A stretch of DNA of 64,000 nt from Shinisaurus crocodilurus (lineage: Eukaryota; Chordata; Lepidosauria; Squamata; Shinisauridae): assembly GCA_021292165.1 (NCBI GenBank), contig CM037880.1, positions 214,348,942 through 214,412,941 of the forward strand, given 5' to 3'. This document shows, piece by piece, positions 31,970 through 42,504 of the stretch (within the stretch, counting starts at the first letter, position 1; each line of letters begins with the position of its first letter). Made by a program: the position numbers and the translations under genes. The notes beneath the pieces are model-generated. The model saw nothing but the letters and a program-made list of their open reading frames with translations, was not told the DNA's origin and did not search any database.

Positions 31970-32150
31970 AGGCGCCGCTGTGGCTCAGTGGTAGAGGACC
32001 TGCTTTGCTTGCAGAAGGTCCCAGGTTCGATTCCCGGCATCTCCAGCTAGGACTGGGGAAACTGCCTGAAACCCTGGAAAGCCGCTGCCAGTCAATACTG
32101 GGCTAGATGGTCCAGTCAGTGGGCTGACTCAGTATCAGGCAGATTCTGAT
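31970..32150 (+). mobile_element. tRNA-derived SINE, sense
   Basis: Well-preserved A box (GTGGCTCAGTGGTAGAGGAC) and B box (GGTTCGATTCCCGGCATCTC). The body runs to about GGCAGATTCTGATGTG. It is the best preserved tRNA head in the window. The rest of the molecule does not make a tRNA. Confidence 0.85.
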
Positions 32151-32301
32151 GTGCCTACGCTTTGCGATGTAGTCACCTGTTTCTCATACCTGGATGCACT
32201 GGGCCGCTCATCCTGCACCAGAAAGCTAAAACAGTTTTAGTAGGCAGGCACAGAGTTGTGCCAGCATCAGGAACTACACAAACTGCGGAGGGGGGGAAAA
32301 C

Positions 32302-32340
<39 letters not shown>

Positions 32341-32390
32341 CATCATCATCATCATCATCATCATATCATCATCATCATATTATTATTATT

Positions 32391-32420
<30 letters not shown>
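32302..32420. repeat. Compound (TTA)n(TCA)n microsatellite
   Basis: About 40 bp of ATT units, then ATC units, then ATT and ATC again, directly next to the 5' truncation point of an RTE-like LINE. The LINE's own 3' end is also an (ATC)n run (32,777-32,803). Confidence 0.93.
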
Positions 32421-32421
<1 letters not shown>

Positions 32422-32803
32422 GGCTAATCTAAAAAAATGCAATATAAACATCGAAAACTGGGAAGCTCTGGCCCATGAACGATCTAACTGGAGGTTGGCC
32501 TTTCACAAAGGTTCCATGGACTTTGAAGAAGCCCGAGTGCAAGGTGAAAGGGAGAAACGTGCTAAGCGAAAAGCACGTCAAATGAATCCTTCACAGGACC
32601 ATCTTCTATCTGGTAACCTGTGTCCTCACTGTGGGAAGCTGTGTGGATCTAGAATTGGCCTCCACAGTCACTTACGGACCCATCGCTAGAGTCTACACAA
32701 TCTTCTTTAGAATTTCCTCCTTTTATCCCGGAAGACAATCTTACTCAGTCACGAGTGATCGCCTGACTGACTGACATCATCATCATCATCATCATCATCA
32801 TCT
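32421..32803 (+). mobile_element. RTE-like LINE, C-terminal zinc finger and 3' end, sense
   Basis: The last part of a plus frame (32,421-32,689; the upstream part of the frame is microsatellite translation) encodes the LINE ORF2 C-terminus: NINIENWEALAHERSNWRLA, a basic segment (KRAKRKARQ), and a terminal C2H2 finger with Cys-x2-Cys and His-x4-His (CPHCGKLCGSRIGLHSHLRT). It has no RT. The 3' untranslated region ends in TCACGAGTGATCGCCTGACT then (ATC)n. The longer minus-strand relative is at 35,733-36,470. Family placement as RTE-like rests on the CETW-type C-terminal domain in the other copy and is tentative. Confidence 0.8.
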
Positions 32804-32804
32804 A

Positions 32805-34080
32805 TTTACCGCCCAATAGCCAAAGCTCTCTGGGTGGTTTACAACCGTTCCTAAAGCAGGACCATAATACAATAAAACAACCATGATTTTTTTCCAAAAT
32901 ACAAAATTTAAAAACAATTTAACAGCTAAAACAATATTTAATACAGAACCAGACCTATTAGAAACACCTGACATGGTTGCCCCCCCCAAGCCATTAAATA
33001 ACCTTAGATGTCTTTAACCATGGTTGCCCCCCCCCAAGCCATTAAATAACCTTAGATGTCTTTAAATGCCTCGGCACAGAGGGCAGTCTTAATCTGGTGC
33101 CAAAAGGATGCCAAAAGAGTGTGTGCCAGGCAGGCCTCTGTGGCGAGATATTTGCACGGTCGGGGGGGGGCCGCCACTGATAAGGCCCTCCCCCTTGTTG
33201 CCACCCTCTGAACCTCCCTTGGGGGAGGCACTCGGAGGAAGGCCCCAGATGTCGATCGTCGTGTCCAGGTAGATTGTAGCTGGGAGAGACGTTCCATCAA
33301 GTGTTGCGGTCCCAAGCCGCATAAGGCTGTGCAAGTAGAGAGGATGTCAGGAAAAAGGGACATATGCTCATATGTGGTGGAGTTGTAAAAATGTATTGGT
33401 GTTTTGGCGAGAGGTTTTTACAGAAATATCGGAAATTATTGGTACTAATTTAGAGGTCTGTCCAAAATTAGCATTGTTATCAATAACTGAGAAGCTTATT
33501 TGTGATCAAAATACGAAGGAGTTAATTGTAAACTTGTTAACTGCGGCCAGGCTAATGATAGCGAGAAATTGGAAAGTACAACATGTTTTCCTAATAACAG
33601 ACTGGTATAAGGAAGTTTGGGACATAGCCCTAAATGATAAACTAACTAGTAGTATCAAATGCAAAAAAGGATTGCTAAAGAAGAATAATTTTATGGAGAT
33701 ATGGAATCAATTACTAGACTATGTATTAATAAAGGGGAAGGGTAACATGCCTTGTCAGGATATGTTATATTTTTGGAATTTAGACTTTATTTGATCAAGA
33801 GGATAGAAGTATATTAATTGGTCCCTTGAAGGGTGGGGGGGAGCACTTTATGATTTATTGTATGTTGATTATGTTATATTTGTGTGATAATTTTGTATTT
33901 TGCTAAATATATTTTCTGTGATATAATTTGATTTGAAAAATAAATAAAATATTTAAAAAAAAAAACAAGTGTTGCGGTCCCAAGCTGCGTAAGGCTGTGC
34001 AAGTAATTTTAGTGCTCTGATCCTGCCACCTGTGGTGTGCAGAGCATTACATGATGTGCCTCTCGCTTGGAGACAGATCT
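32805..34080 (-). mobile_element. L2-type LINE 3' region, antisense, split by an L1
   Basis: Starts ACCGCCCAATAGCCAAAGCT as at 3.2 kb. It runs to 33,337, is interrupted by an L1 insertion (33,338-33,965) and resumes to about 34,080. A 47-50 bp block (ATGGTTGCCCCCCCCAAGCC...) is tandemly duplicated at 32,971-33,065. Confidence 0.8.
33338..33965 (+). mobile_element. L1 LINE 3' end, sense, with 40-bp target duplication
   Basis: A 140-codon frame (33,372-33,791) matches the C-terminal end of L1 ORF2: HMWWSC-type motif near the start (MWWSCKNVLVFWREV), then LLTAARLMIARNW and EVWDIALNDKL. The A-rich tail ends at 33,965. Both sides have a 40-bp direct repeat (33,298-33,337 and 33,966-34,005; two mismatches seen) starting CAAGTGTTGCGGTCCCAAGC. 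This is the target duplication made by L1 target-primed insertion. The intact frame and near-identical TSD suggest a young copy. It is 5'-truncated, with no endonuclease or RT core. Confidence 0.92.
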
Positions 34081-34167
34081 GTTCGTCCAGCCCTTCATGC
34101 CAAACAAAGGTCTAGCAGAATCAGACGGAGCGAGTGGAATTCACTACCCTGATACTTCATATTCGAG

Positions 34168-34300
34168 CAGCCTTCCTTCTCCAGCCTGCTGCCCTTCAGA
34201 TGGGTTGGACTACAACTCCAGCATCCCCAGCCAGTAGGGTCATTGGATGATGGGAGCTGTAGTCCAACGCATCTGGAGGGCGCCAGGCTGGAGAAGGCTG
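34168..34300. mobile_element. hAT-like foldback MITE, CAGCCTTCC family
   Basis: Left end CAGCCTTCCTTCTCCAGCCT, right end AGGCTGGAGAAGGCTG; core GGACTACAACTCCAGCATCC. Flanking octamers do not match, so the TSD is decayed. Confidence 0.72.
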
Positions 34301-34530
34301 CCAGAGGGGGGATGACTTCAGTGCAATCACTCCATGGAAAAGCCACAAGGAGGAATTTGTAGTCACAGCATGGGTGGCAGGAAGCCAAATTCGCACAGGA
34401 GAGCGGTGTATTAGTCAACAGAAGTAGGCTATGACAGTGTGGATTTAAAAAAAAAACCAACCATAATGCTGGAACCGGGCAGGAAATATTTTAGCAGATC
34501 AGAAGTTGGGTTTATTTTCTTTCAAAGAGT

Positions 34531-34903
34531 GGCCCGGTTCAGACGTCACGACAACCCTGGGTTGTGGGTTTTTTAACCCCTGGGTTGTGGTGCATGAGGC
34601 AGTGTGCCGGCGCATGCTGCCTGATCACTCCCAGTGTGAGCGGAAGCATCTAAACAACCCAGGGAAGCTCCGTCCCTGAATTGTTTGTCGTGACGTGGGA
34701 ATCGGGAACTCTGGCTTGTTTCTTCCCCAGTTTTAGGTGGCTTATTTCTCTGCCTTGCCGGGGGAGAGACAAGACACAGTTCCTGGTTTGCACGTCACCA
34801 CAAACGATTGGGCAGCACACACCAGCACACTGCCACATTCACAAGAACAAGGACCCAGGGTTTAAAAAAAAGACCTGGGTTGTCGTGATGTGCAAACCGG
34901 GCC
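34531..34903. mobile_element. Long-TIR element, GGCCCGGTTCAGACGTCA family
   Basis: A 373-bp element. Ends GGCCCGGTTCAGACGTCACG and GTGATGTGCAAACCGGGCC, with subterminal ACAACCCTGGGTTGT hairpins. Flanked by AGT (34,528-34,530 and 34,904-34,906). A 3-bp duplication favours PIF/Harbinger, although AGT is not the usual TWA. No ORF. The TACAACCCA-type hairpins recall the elements at 20,800 and 44,714. Confidence 0.72.
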
Positions 34904-34909
34904 AGTGTT

Positions 34910-35730
34910 CGCTGAACGGGCATGTTCCATAAAGAGTTTTACGCAACTACCTCAACTCCAGGACTGGAGTGCTGTCGGCTTATTCACGGCTTCCTTCCCG
35001 TCCGCCCGCCGGCAAAAACGTCGTCTTAAGTGGCTTTTGCTGACACATTCAGGATCCCCAGAAGGATGATACAGGAAATGGCGAGCTTCCTTTTGCTTCA
35101 CGTTCTATTCAAAAGACAAGGGAGTTCCCAACTTAAGGCGTGATTAATTGCAATTTATCTGACCCTTGGTTGCCTGCAATTATAGGAAGGAATTTTTATT
35201 GCCTTGGCCCGGTGAATGAAGAAACATGTTGATTAGAGTTTGACCATGAGGAGATGCTTCTTGTACCCACCCCACCCCCACAAAGATCAGCTATATCCTT
35301 CACTGAGCCTCTACCGCCTCACGAGGGCAAGGCCTTCCAGAATGTAAGGAGTCTGCTGTAAGTTGGGGCCCCAATCCAGTGGCCCTCACCGAGGAACGGA
35401 GGAGCTTTGGATCCAGTGGCCCCACTCCGCCCTGGAATGCCCCATTTAAGGCCTTCTACTGGCTATCACCAGTGGGAACACCGTTGGCAGTAGCCTTACA
35501 TCTCTGGTGCTTTCTGTCAGCATAACTGGGGCCTTGGGGGGCAGATGGAGCCCCCCTCCCACTGGCAGAGCTCCTTCCTGCTGGCAGAGGGGGGGGGACC
35601 TCCGTGGCATCCTAAAACCCCTCCAGCCCGCAGATCTGGGGGTTATTCCTGTGCTGTTTATTTGTCAGTTTCAGATTTGTGGAGGCATTATTTCTGCACA
35701 AAGAGTTTTATTCGGAACTGCATCATAAGA
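34910..35730. other. Unique sequence, no gene called
   Basis: The 35,120-35,225 part (GCGTGATTAATTGCAATTTA onward) has the look of a conserved non-coding element. The part after 35,340 is GC-rich with short frames of no known domain. Confidence 0.3.
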
Positions 35731-35732
35731 TA

Positions 35733-36470
35733 CATCATCATCATCAGGCGATCACTCGTGACCAAGTAAGATTGTCTTCCGGGATAAAAGGAGGAAATTC
35801 TAAAGAAGATTGTGTAGACTCTAGCGATGGGTCCGTAAGTGACTGTGGAGGCCAATTCTAGATCCACACAGCTTCCCACAGTGAGGACACAGGTTACCAG
35901 ATGGAAGATGGTCCTGTAAAGGATTCATTTGACGTGCTTTTCGCTTAGCGTGTTTCGCCCTTTCACCTTGCACTCGGGCTTCTTCAAAGTCCATGGAACC
36001 TTTGTGAAAGGCCAACCTCCATTTAGATCGTTCATGGGCCAGAGCTTCCCAGTTTTCGATGTTTATATTGCATTTTTTTAGATTAGCCTTATGAACATCT
36101 TTAAACCTCTTATATTGACCACCGATATTCCGCTTTCCATCCTTGAGTTGGGAGTAAAGTAACTGCTTTGGGAGACGGCAGTCAGGCATTCGAACAACAT
36201 GACCGGTCCACTGAAGTTGGCGTTGAAGGATCATTTTTTCAATGCTAGTAGTCTTTGCTTCTTCCAGTACACTGACATTTGTTCGCCTATCTTCCCAAGT
36301 AATTTGCAGGATTTTCCGGAGGCAACGTTGATGAAACCTTTCAAGGAGGTGGAAGTGACGTTTATAGATAGTCCATGTTTCGCAGGCATACAATAAAGTT
36401 GGTAATACACTGGCTTCATAAACCAGTGTTTTGGTCTTCTTACAAATATCCCGATCCTCGAACACTCGTA
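35733..36470 (-). mobile_element. RTE-like LINE ORF2 C-terminal region, antisense
   Basis: A 214-codon minus frame (35,821-36,465). It opens with the post-RT domain LLYACETWTIYKRHFHLLER, then RCLRKILQITWEDRRTN, QRQLQWTGHVVRMPDCRLPK, and KRNIGGQYKRFKDV, a basic linker, and the C-terminal C2H2 finger (CPHCGKLCGSRIGLHSHLRT), with four ligands intact. The 3' part contains the complement of ATCACTCGTGACCAAGTAAG and ends in an (ATC)n tail at about 35,733. The RT catalytic core is upstream and absent. The open frame suggests a recent insertion. A terminal DNA-binding finger in a LINE could contact the target or the RNA; that is inference. Confidence 0.85.
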
Positions 36471-36716
36471 TGTTTCATTCGAGAAAATGCGGCACTTGCG
36501 GAGCTCAAACGAGCAGTCTGGGGACAGCTACCATCAGGACAGGAGAGTCCTAGATCACATGTACAGAGTCTATATATGCATATACAGCCTGTGCATGTGA
36601 AAGTTCTGTGTATGGAAGTTGGGGGCAAGGCCTGGCTGCTACCACAATCCCACTGTCCTCTCCGTGCGTTCAGGGTACCCAGACAGCAGTCATTGGCGCG
36701 GGCCTGTTGTGCTGGT

Positions 36717-36741
36717 ATTGGTGTTGTTGTTGTTGTTGTTC
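36717..36741. repeat. (GTT)n microsatellite
   Basis: Short run of about eight GTT units. Confidence 0.9.
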
Positions 36742-36857
36742 ACGTGAAATATATCACACACAAGCTATGGCAATATCCACTGCAGACAGTCAAACTATAT
36801 GGGAAGAAGTCTTTGTACATATCTGGACTGGTGTGAGAGGCAGTGGCAGCTAGACTG

Positions 36858-37425
36858 TTGAAGTGCTAGTTCCCCCTCTACTCAGCACTGGTGAGGCCTC
36901 ATCTTGAGTACTGCATCCGACCATTTCTGGGCACCACACTTTAAGAAGGATGTGGACAAACTGGAAAAGGGTCCAGAGGAGGGCAACAAAGATGATCGGG
37001 GGACTGGAAACAAGGCCCTGTGAGGCGAGACTGAAAGAACTGGGCATCTTCAGCCTTCAGAAGAGGAGACTGAGGTGAGCGGAGATATGATAGCACTCTT
37101 TAAGTACTTGAAAGGTTGCCACACAGAGGAGGGCCAGGATCTCTTCTGGCCATCCCAGAGTGCAGGACATGGAATAATGGGCTCAAGTTACAGGAAGCCA
37201 GATTCCGCCTGGACATCGGGAACCTGACTGTTAGAGGAATAAGACAATGGAACCAACTACCTAGGGGGATGGTGGGCTCTCCCACTCTGGAGGCATTCAA
37301 GGTGCAGCTAGACAGCCATCTGTCAGGGATGCTTTGACTTGGATTCCTGCATTGAGCAGGGGGTTGGACTCGATGGCGTTATAGGCCCCTTCTCAACTCT
37401 ACTATTCTATGATTCTATGAAAGTT
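36858..37425 (+). mobile_element. CR1 LINE 3' end, sense
   Basis: Covers the CR1 ORF2 C-terminus in broken frames ([16 protein letters not shown], then a plus frame at 37,116-37,337 with CRTWNNGLKLQEARF and IRQWNQLPRGMVGS) and the full 3' tail, GCATTGAGCAGGGGGTTGGA to repeated ATTCTATGA at about 37,418. This copy demonstrates the CR1 origin of the 5S-SINE tail. Confidence 0.9.
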
Positions 37426-37429
37426 CAGA

Positions 37430-38300
37430 TAAAGGATGGGTGTCAATTGCAGATGCACATGGGGTTCCTCAACAGATCAACTGCTGTGGAAAGCAGTTCC
37501 CTGGGGATCAGAAACCCAAATGCTATTGCTGTCATGTACACTGAAGTGGCACTAGCCTGTATTTCAGACTGGAGATATGGCATGTTTGCCAAAAAAAACG
37601 TTGGCCACCACTGTTCAAGGGGCTCCATGTTCAAAGGCAGTATAATTCTATTCATGAGATGCTAGGGATACGCATCAAGGGTTGGCTCTCTCCCTTCTTG
37701 TGAGTTTCCCCAGGACACCTGACTGGCCACTGGCAGAGAGAGATTGCTGAACTGGGTGCCCCTTTCATCTCAAGTCATCCACCGAAGAGTCATTTTGTTC
37801 TAAATTGCATATCATCTCTTCTGTGCAATAACTGCCTCCAGCTTTGCTCTACAGAGTCTAGGGAATCTGTTCGACAGCCCAAATTATCTCCGGGCACCTC
37901 ACGGGCTCGCCTCTCTCTGTCTTCTTTGTGAAATGCTTCTGCTACTGTCTTGCTGACTTATTTTTCCCACTGCCTTCCTTCCCTGGGTTTGTGTAACCAG
38001 ATCCCTTCAGTAAAGACCAGGCAATTTGTAATCCAATTACCGCAGATCCCACTGGAAAACCATCTGCTCTTTTCTTTTATAGCAGCAGTCACTCTGCAAC
38101 TTTTTCAAATCAACCTGAACCGGGTTTTGTTTTGTTTTGTTTTGTTTTTAACTGTAAATGTCCATCTCCCCCTCCCCCATCTCTTTCCCTCTCTCTGTTC
38201 CAACTTTCTCATCTTAAAAAAATAAAATAAAAAACCAAAAACTTCAGAAAGAAAATGATCATGGTGTCCTCAGTGTGACCCATCTTACGGCGAGGTGTCC
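37430..38300. other. Unique sequence, possible conserved non-coding element
   Basis: About 37,780-38,090 is repeat-free with GTAATCCAATTACCGCAGAT and similar homeodomain-like words. A TTTTG run follows at 38,127-38,148. No gene called. Confidence 0.3.
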
Positions 38301-38304
38301 TTCC

Positions 38305-39365
38305 AGTGAATTTATTTATTTATTTATTTGTTTGTTTGTTTGTGAAACTTCTACACCACTTAATATAATAAAATTCCTAAGCAGTTCACATAAATATTAA
38401 AATCACATTTAAAATACAATATTAAAAACAATTCCAGTAACAATAATAGTACAGAGCAATACAAGGAGCGGTACAATGGAGCAGCAGGATTAATCTAATT
38501 GCAAGCCTGGGTGAGCAAGTGCGTTTTCAGGAGGCGTCTGAAAAACATGCCACATTTTCTGACTCCCAAACTGCAGGGTGGGGTGAGGAGGGTTTTCCAA
38601 AGGGCACCGCTATTGAGAAGGCCGGCCATCGAGGTATTATGTGGCGACATTCCGTTAGTTTCAGAATGATGAGCAAGCAAGGCCTCCTCGGACAATCATA
38701 AAGGTCAGCTGGGTATATATAAGGGAAGTTGGTCTGCTAGATATCCTGGTCCCAAGTTGTTTAGGGTTTTGTATGACAATAACACCACCTCGAACATGGC
38801 TCAGTAGCTAATAGGCTGCCAGTGCAGTCCTTTTAGCACAGGTGTCATGTGAGCATAGCTGGGTGTCCCAGGGAGCAGCCTAGGTGCTGCATTCTGCACT
38901 AGCTGCAGCTTCTGAACCAGGCACAAGGGCAGCCCCAGACCGAGCGCATTGCAGTAGTCTAATCGTGAGGTTACCAGTGCATGGATCACTGTGGCTAGGC
39001 TGTCCCTATCCAGGAACGGGTGTAGTTGGCACACCAACCGAGGTCACCTGGGCCTCCAGTGACAAAGATGGATCCAGGAGCACCTCTGAACTACATACCT
39101 GCTCCTTCAAAGGGAGCGCAACCCCATCCAGAACAGGCAAAACAGCCCAATTCCTGGACCTGGGAACTGGCAACCCATAGGATCTCTATCTTATCAGGAT
39201 TCAGCTTCCGTTTATTAGCCTTCATCCAAGCCATAACTGCATCCAGGCCCCGGTACAGAATGTGCACGGCCTCTCCCAGTTCAGATATCACAGAGAAATA
39301 GAGCTGGGTATCATCAGTTGACAGAGACATGATCTGGTTAGCTTTGGACTGGCTGCTAGTATGGA
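38305..39365 (-). mobile_element. L2-type LINE, 3' half, antisense
   Basis: Starts with a (TTTA)n(TTTG)n tail. Minus frames: 38,801-39,037 with SRLDYCNALGLGLPLCLVQK and LQLVQNAAPRLLPGT; 39,091-39,447 with DDTQLYFSVISELGEAV (part of the RT catalytic box) and MKANKRKLNPDKIEIL. In order this is RT palm through C-terminus plus 3' UTR, with frame breaks. Confidence 0.88.
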
Positions 39366-40690
39366 CCTTCTGCAGGGATGGAGGACTGGTTAAAATGGCC
39401 TGCCCCAGGATGGAGCCTGATGGATCCAAATGGTTTCCTGAATGCACTTGGAAAATTTCCTGCCCCGTTTGTCAGCGGTACTATTGAAGCCCTGGCTGAT
39501 CTGTGTGATCCAGAGATGGCCCGGGCCATTGACACCATCACTCCTAAGCTTCCTCTTCCTCCCAGGAGAGCCAGGTCAGCTTCCTGGTTTAACGGGGAGT
39601 TGAGGGCAATGAAACAGGAGGGATGTCAGCTAGAGCGCCATTGGAGAAAAACCTGGGATGAATCCGACCTAACACAGGTGAAGGACTTTTTAAAGACTAT
39701 ACCAGTGATGGTGAACCTTTTTGAGCCCGAGTGCCCAAACTGCAACACAAAACCAACTTATTTATTTCAAAGTGCCAACACTGCAATTAAACCTGAATAC
39801 CAAGGTTTTAGTTTTAGAAAAACAACTCATACAGTTGTCCGAACTAATTAACATCTTTTGTCTTAAAAGAAAAACACAATAACAGAGCTTTCAATGATAC
39901 AAACAGTTTTTTGTTGGGAAAAAAATCAACTCAAAAATTATTATAGTACTACATTGTACACATGGCCTGAAGGGAATTTATACAAACTTTTTAAATAATT
40001 AGGCACATCATGTATTTTTGGATAAGGGATTCTCAACTTGTAATATGATTATATGCCAGACTGAAATTGTATGGGGCAAGCTTTATCCCAGGTCCTTTCC
40101 CTGCTTCTACAGGTGTCGGATTAGTAAAAGTAAAAGTCAACCTGTACTAGGATGAGCAAGATAAACAAGAAAACTAAATGTGCTTAACATATTTTAAACA
40201 CTTTATGTCTTGGACTGCAAACACTGCATTAGGTAAAAGTTTGCATTGGGCATACTTTTGCACAATTAATGTGATTTTTGCTATTGCATGCATGCTGATA
40301 ATTTGTCAAACCTGGACTCATACTCCGTTAGTTTGAGAGCAACACATGCAGCACTCAGGTCAACTGTTAGGGCTTTACATCCAAGCCATGCTCTGTGCAT
40401 CATTCTTCAAAATCTTTTAAATGTGATAACAATGTAGAAAAGAATTCTGTAACAGGAATTCTAGAATAAAATCATTCTGTTCCACACTGTGAGAAAGAAC
40501 AAAATCATTAGTGTTTTGCAGAAGGGGACAGTCTTTTCGTGATCTGGTGACCAATGGCTTGAGTGCCCACAGAGAGGTCCCTGCGTGCCAGCTGTGGCAC
40601 CCGTGCCATAGGTTCGCCATCACTGGACTATACTGTGGTGGTGAGGTCTCTGGACTATACTGTGGTCTCTGCCCCCATGTTGTCATTTTA
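39366..40690 (+). mobile_element. L2-type LINE, upstream part, sense orientation, interrupted
   Basis: Plus frame 39,378-39,700 reads LADLCDPEMARAIDTITP, LPPRRARSASWFNGELRAMK and LERHWRKTWDESD, which is the L2 linker between endonuclease and RT. It lies head-to-head with the antisense 3' half at 38,305-39,365 and is cut by the hAT element at 39,703. The arrangement is what a 5' inversion during insertion (twin priming) would give, though a large stretch of RT is missing between the two parts. The end at about 40,690 is uncertain. Confidence 0.72.
39703..40625. mobile_element. OposCharlie-like hAT element, non-autonomous
   Basis: A 923-bp element starting CAGTGATGGTGAACCTTTTT and ending CATAGGTTCGCCATCACTG. 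The TIR core CAGTGATGG(T/C)GAACCT is typical of the OposCharlie (OC1) family of hAT transposons. The 8-bp duplication GACTATAC is perfect (39,695-39,702 and 40,626-40,633) and TA-centred. The interior is AT-rich with no transposase frame, so it is a deletion derivative. Subterminal text TGCCAGCTGTGGCACCCGTG at the right end is also of this family. Inserted into the sense L2 copy, so it is younger than the L2. Confidence 0.88.
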
Positions 40691-40949
40691 AGGTTTTCTT
40701 GTTTTAAATTGCTGTGAACTGCTTTAACAGCTTTAGCAAATAAGGCAGTAGCTGATACCTCAACTGGACCTGCTACTGTGATTCTGGATGGAGATGTTCA
40801 AAGCAAAAATATTTGTTCTAGTTCATCAATGTATAGTCAGGTGCACAGGCATACCACTGAACTCAGTGGGGCATATATAGACCTAACTCCATGTTAGATT
40901 GTGGCCACTGTATCACTTATACTATGGGGCATGTCTATTCCATCACCTG

Positions 40950-41205
40950 TTCCATCATGGAGGAGAAGGCCATTGGTGGCTACTAGTCCTGATTGGCTAT
41001 GTGCTTCCTCCAGTATCAGAGGCAGTATGCCTAAGTACTCCAGTTGCTGGGGAACATGGGCAGGAAGGTGCTGTTGCACTCATGTCCTGCTTGTGGGATC
41101 CTGTGGGCAGCTGGTTGGCCACTGTGTGAACAGAATGCTGGACTAGGTGGACCCTTGGTCTGATCCAGCATGGCTCTTCTTATGTTCTTATGTTCTTATT
41201 CTTTT
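40950..41205 (+). mobile_element. CR1-family LINE 3' end, sense
   Basis: AGAGGCAGTATGCCTAAGTA, GTTGCTGGGGAACATGGGCA, then GGTCTGATCCAGCATGGCTC and a TTATGTTCTTATGTTCTTAT tail: complete 3' terminal block of the family seen at 9,025. Confidence 0.88.
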
Positions 41206-41744
41206 GTAGTTCTGCACATTTTTCTTCTGCACTGGAATTTCATCATCATCATCATCTAGTGCTGCCACTCCCTAGTGCTGTACCACGGAATAACTTGGTG
41301 GGCAGAGCTGAATAAGAGAAACTTCCCCCCTCTTGCCACAGCCAGGTCTCCCATGACACTTGCCCAGGTCCTCATCTTCATCCAGAATTAAATAATGGAT
41401 GGGTGATGTTTTCCCAACAACTGACTTGGTGTTATAAAAAAAAACCAAAACAGGACCTTCAGGCTGGGAGGACTCCCTTCACTGTCACACCATGGCTTCT
41501 TTCAGTAGATAACTACCTGACAGGAGGTTAGGCCAAACAGCAGTCTACCCTCCTTCACCTACAACGGCCAGGTTGGAATCTCCCACCATATCTCCCCCTG
41601 CCTGTTATGACTTGAATAGCTGCTCCCAGCCTGATCCCATTTCCCCATGCTCCACGCCACAAACCATAAAGCCCAAGCCCACTATAGCAGTATTAAAACC
41701 ACCTCCTAAAATACAAGTTCTAAGACAAGAAGTACTAACAACAA

Positions 41745-42075
41745 CCACAACTGGCGTCAAGGGTAGGCATGGTTGTTGGGCACTTGCCGAGGGCCCACAC
41801 CTCAGCCGGGGCCCACTGGCAAGAGCCTCTTGGACTTGCTCCTCCTCTTCCCCACTGCAACCTGCTTGTTCTCCTGCCTCTCACCCTGGCCCAGACAACG
41901 GTGGTGGTGGTGAGGAGGAGGAGGAGGAGGAGGAGGAGGAGGAGGAGATGCCACTGCCTACTTGCTCCCTGGCTCTCTGCCTGTCAAGCAAGCAAGTGGT
42001 AGCCATGAGGAAGAAGAAGATGAGGAGCAAAAGCAGCTGGTGACAATGGTAATGAGAAGATAGACTCACCGAGGG
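41745..42075 (+). repeat. Unclassified interspersed repeat Y, copy 1
   Basis: AGGGCCCACACCTCAGCCGG, GGACTTGCTCCTCCTCTTCC, CTGCCTCTCACCCTGGCCCA. The same phrases occur in reverse orientation at 47,020-47,262. Contains a GGA microsatellite (41,910-41,948). It is not one of the LINE, SINE or MITE families seen here. Confidence 0.65.
41910..41949. repeat. (GGA)n microsatellite
   Basis: About 12 GGA units, giving an acidic Glu run in one frame and Arg or Ser runs in others. Confidence 0.95.
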
Positions 42076-42382
42076 AGGGGGCCCATTGAGGGCGCCTTTC
42101 CTGAGGGCCCTCAAAAACCTAGAGCCAGCACTGCCCACAGAACTCCCCACAGAGACTACACACACACAAAACAGCAACACAAAGTGTTGGGCCCCACACC
42201 TAAGGGCAGCATCTCTCTCTCTTGGTCCCAGCAATGGTCTGATGTGGGGGGGGGGGCGGCGGCTGGGTTGCTTGCAGCTTCCTCTCTAGGAAGCAGGAAC
42301 TCTTGGGCAGCCAAATCTCCTGTACCAGGTCTATTTGAGAGGGAAGTTCCCCAAGCAAGCAAGTTGGTAATAAGTTCATTTA

Positions 42383-42504
42383 AGGTGCAGTCCTGTGCAT
42401 GTTTAGACAGGGAAAAAAGGCCTAAATCTCCCAGCATGGCTGGCTGGGTCATGCTGGGAGTTGTAGGCCTTTTTTTCTGTCTAAACATGCATAGGATTGC
42501 GCCC
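42383..42504. mobile_element. Harbinger-like foldback MITE with hAT-MITE core
   Basis: A 122-bp hairpin, ends AGGTGCAGTCCTGTGCATGT and GCATAGGATTGCGCCC, with TTTTTTTCTGTCTAAAC subterminal. Core CTCCCAGCATGGCTGG / CATGCTGGGAGTTGTAGG. Flanked by TTA on each side (42,380-42,382 and 42,505-42,507). Confidence 0.78.

Noticed and set aside
31970..32045. Possible tRNA gene
   Set aside because: A and B boxes are good, but the sequence lacks a full cloverleaf and continues into a SINE body found in several copies.
32302..32420. Poly-Ile/Ser/His protein segment
   Set aside because: Translation of the compound TTA/TCA microsatellite upstream of the LINE fragment.
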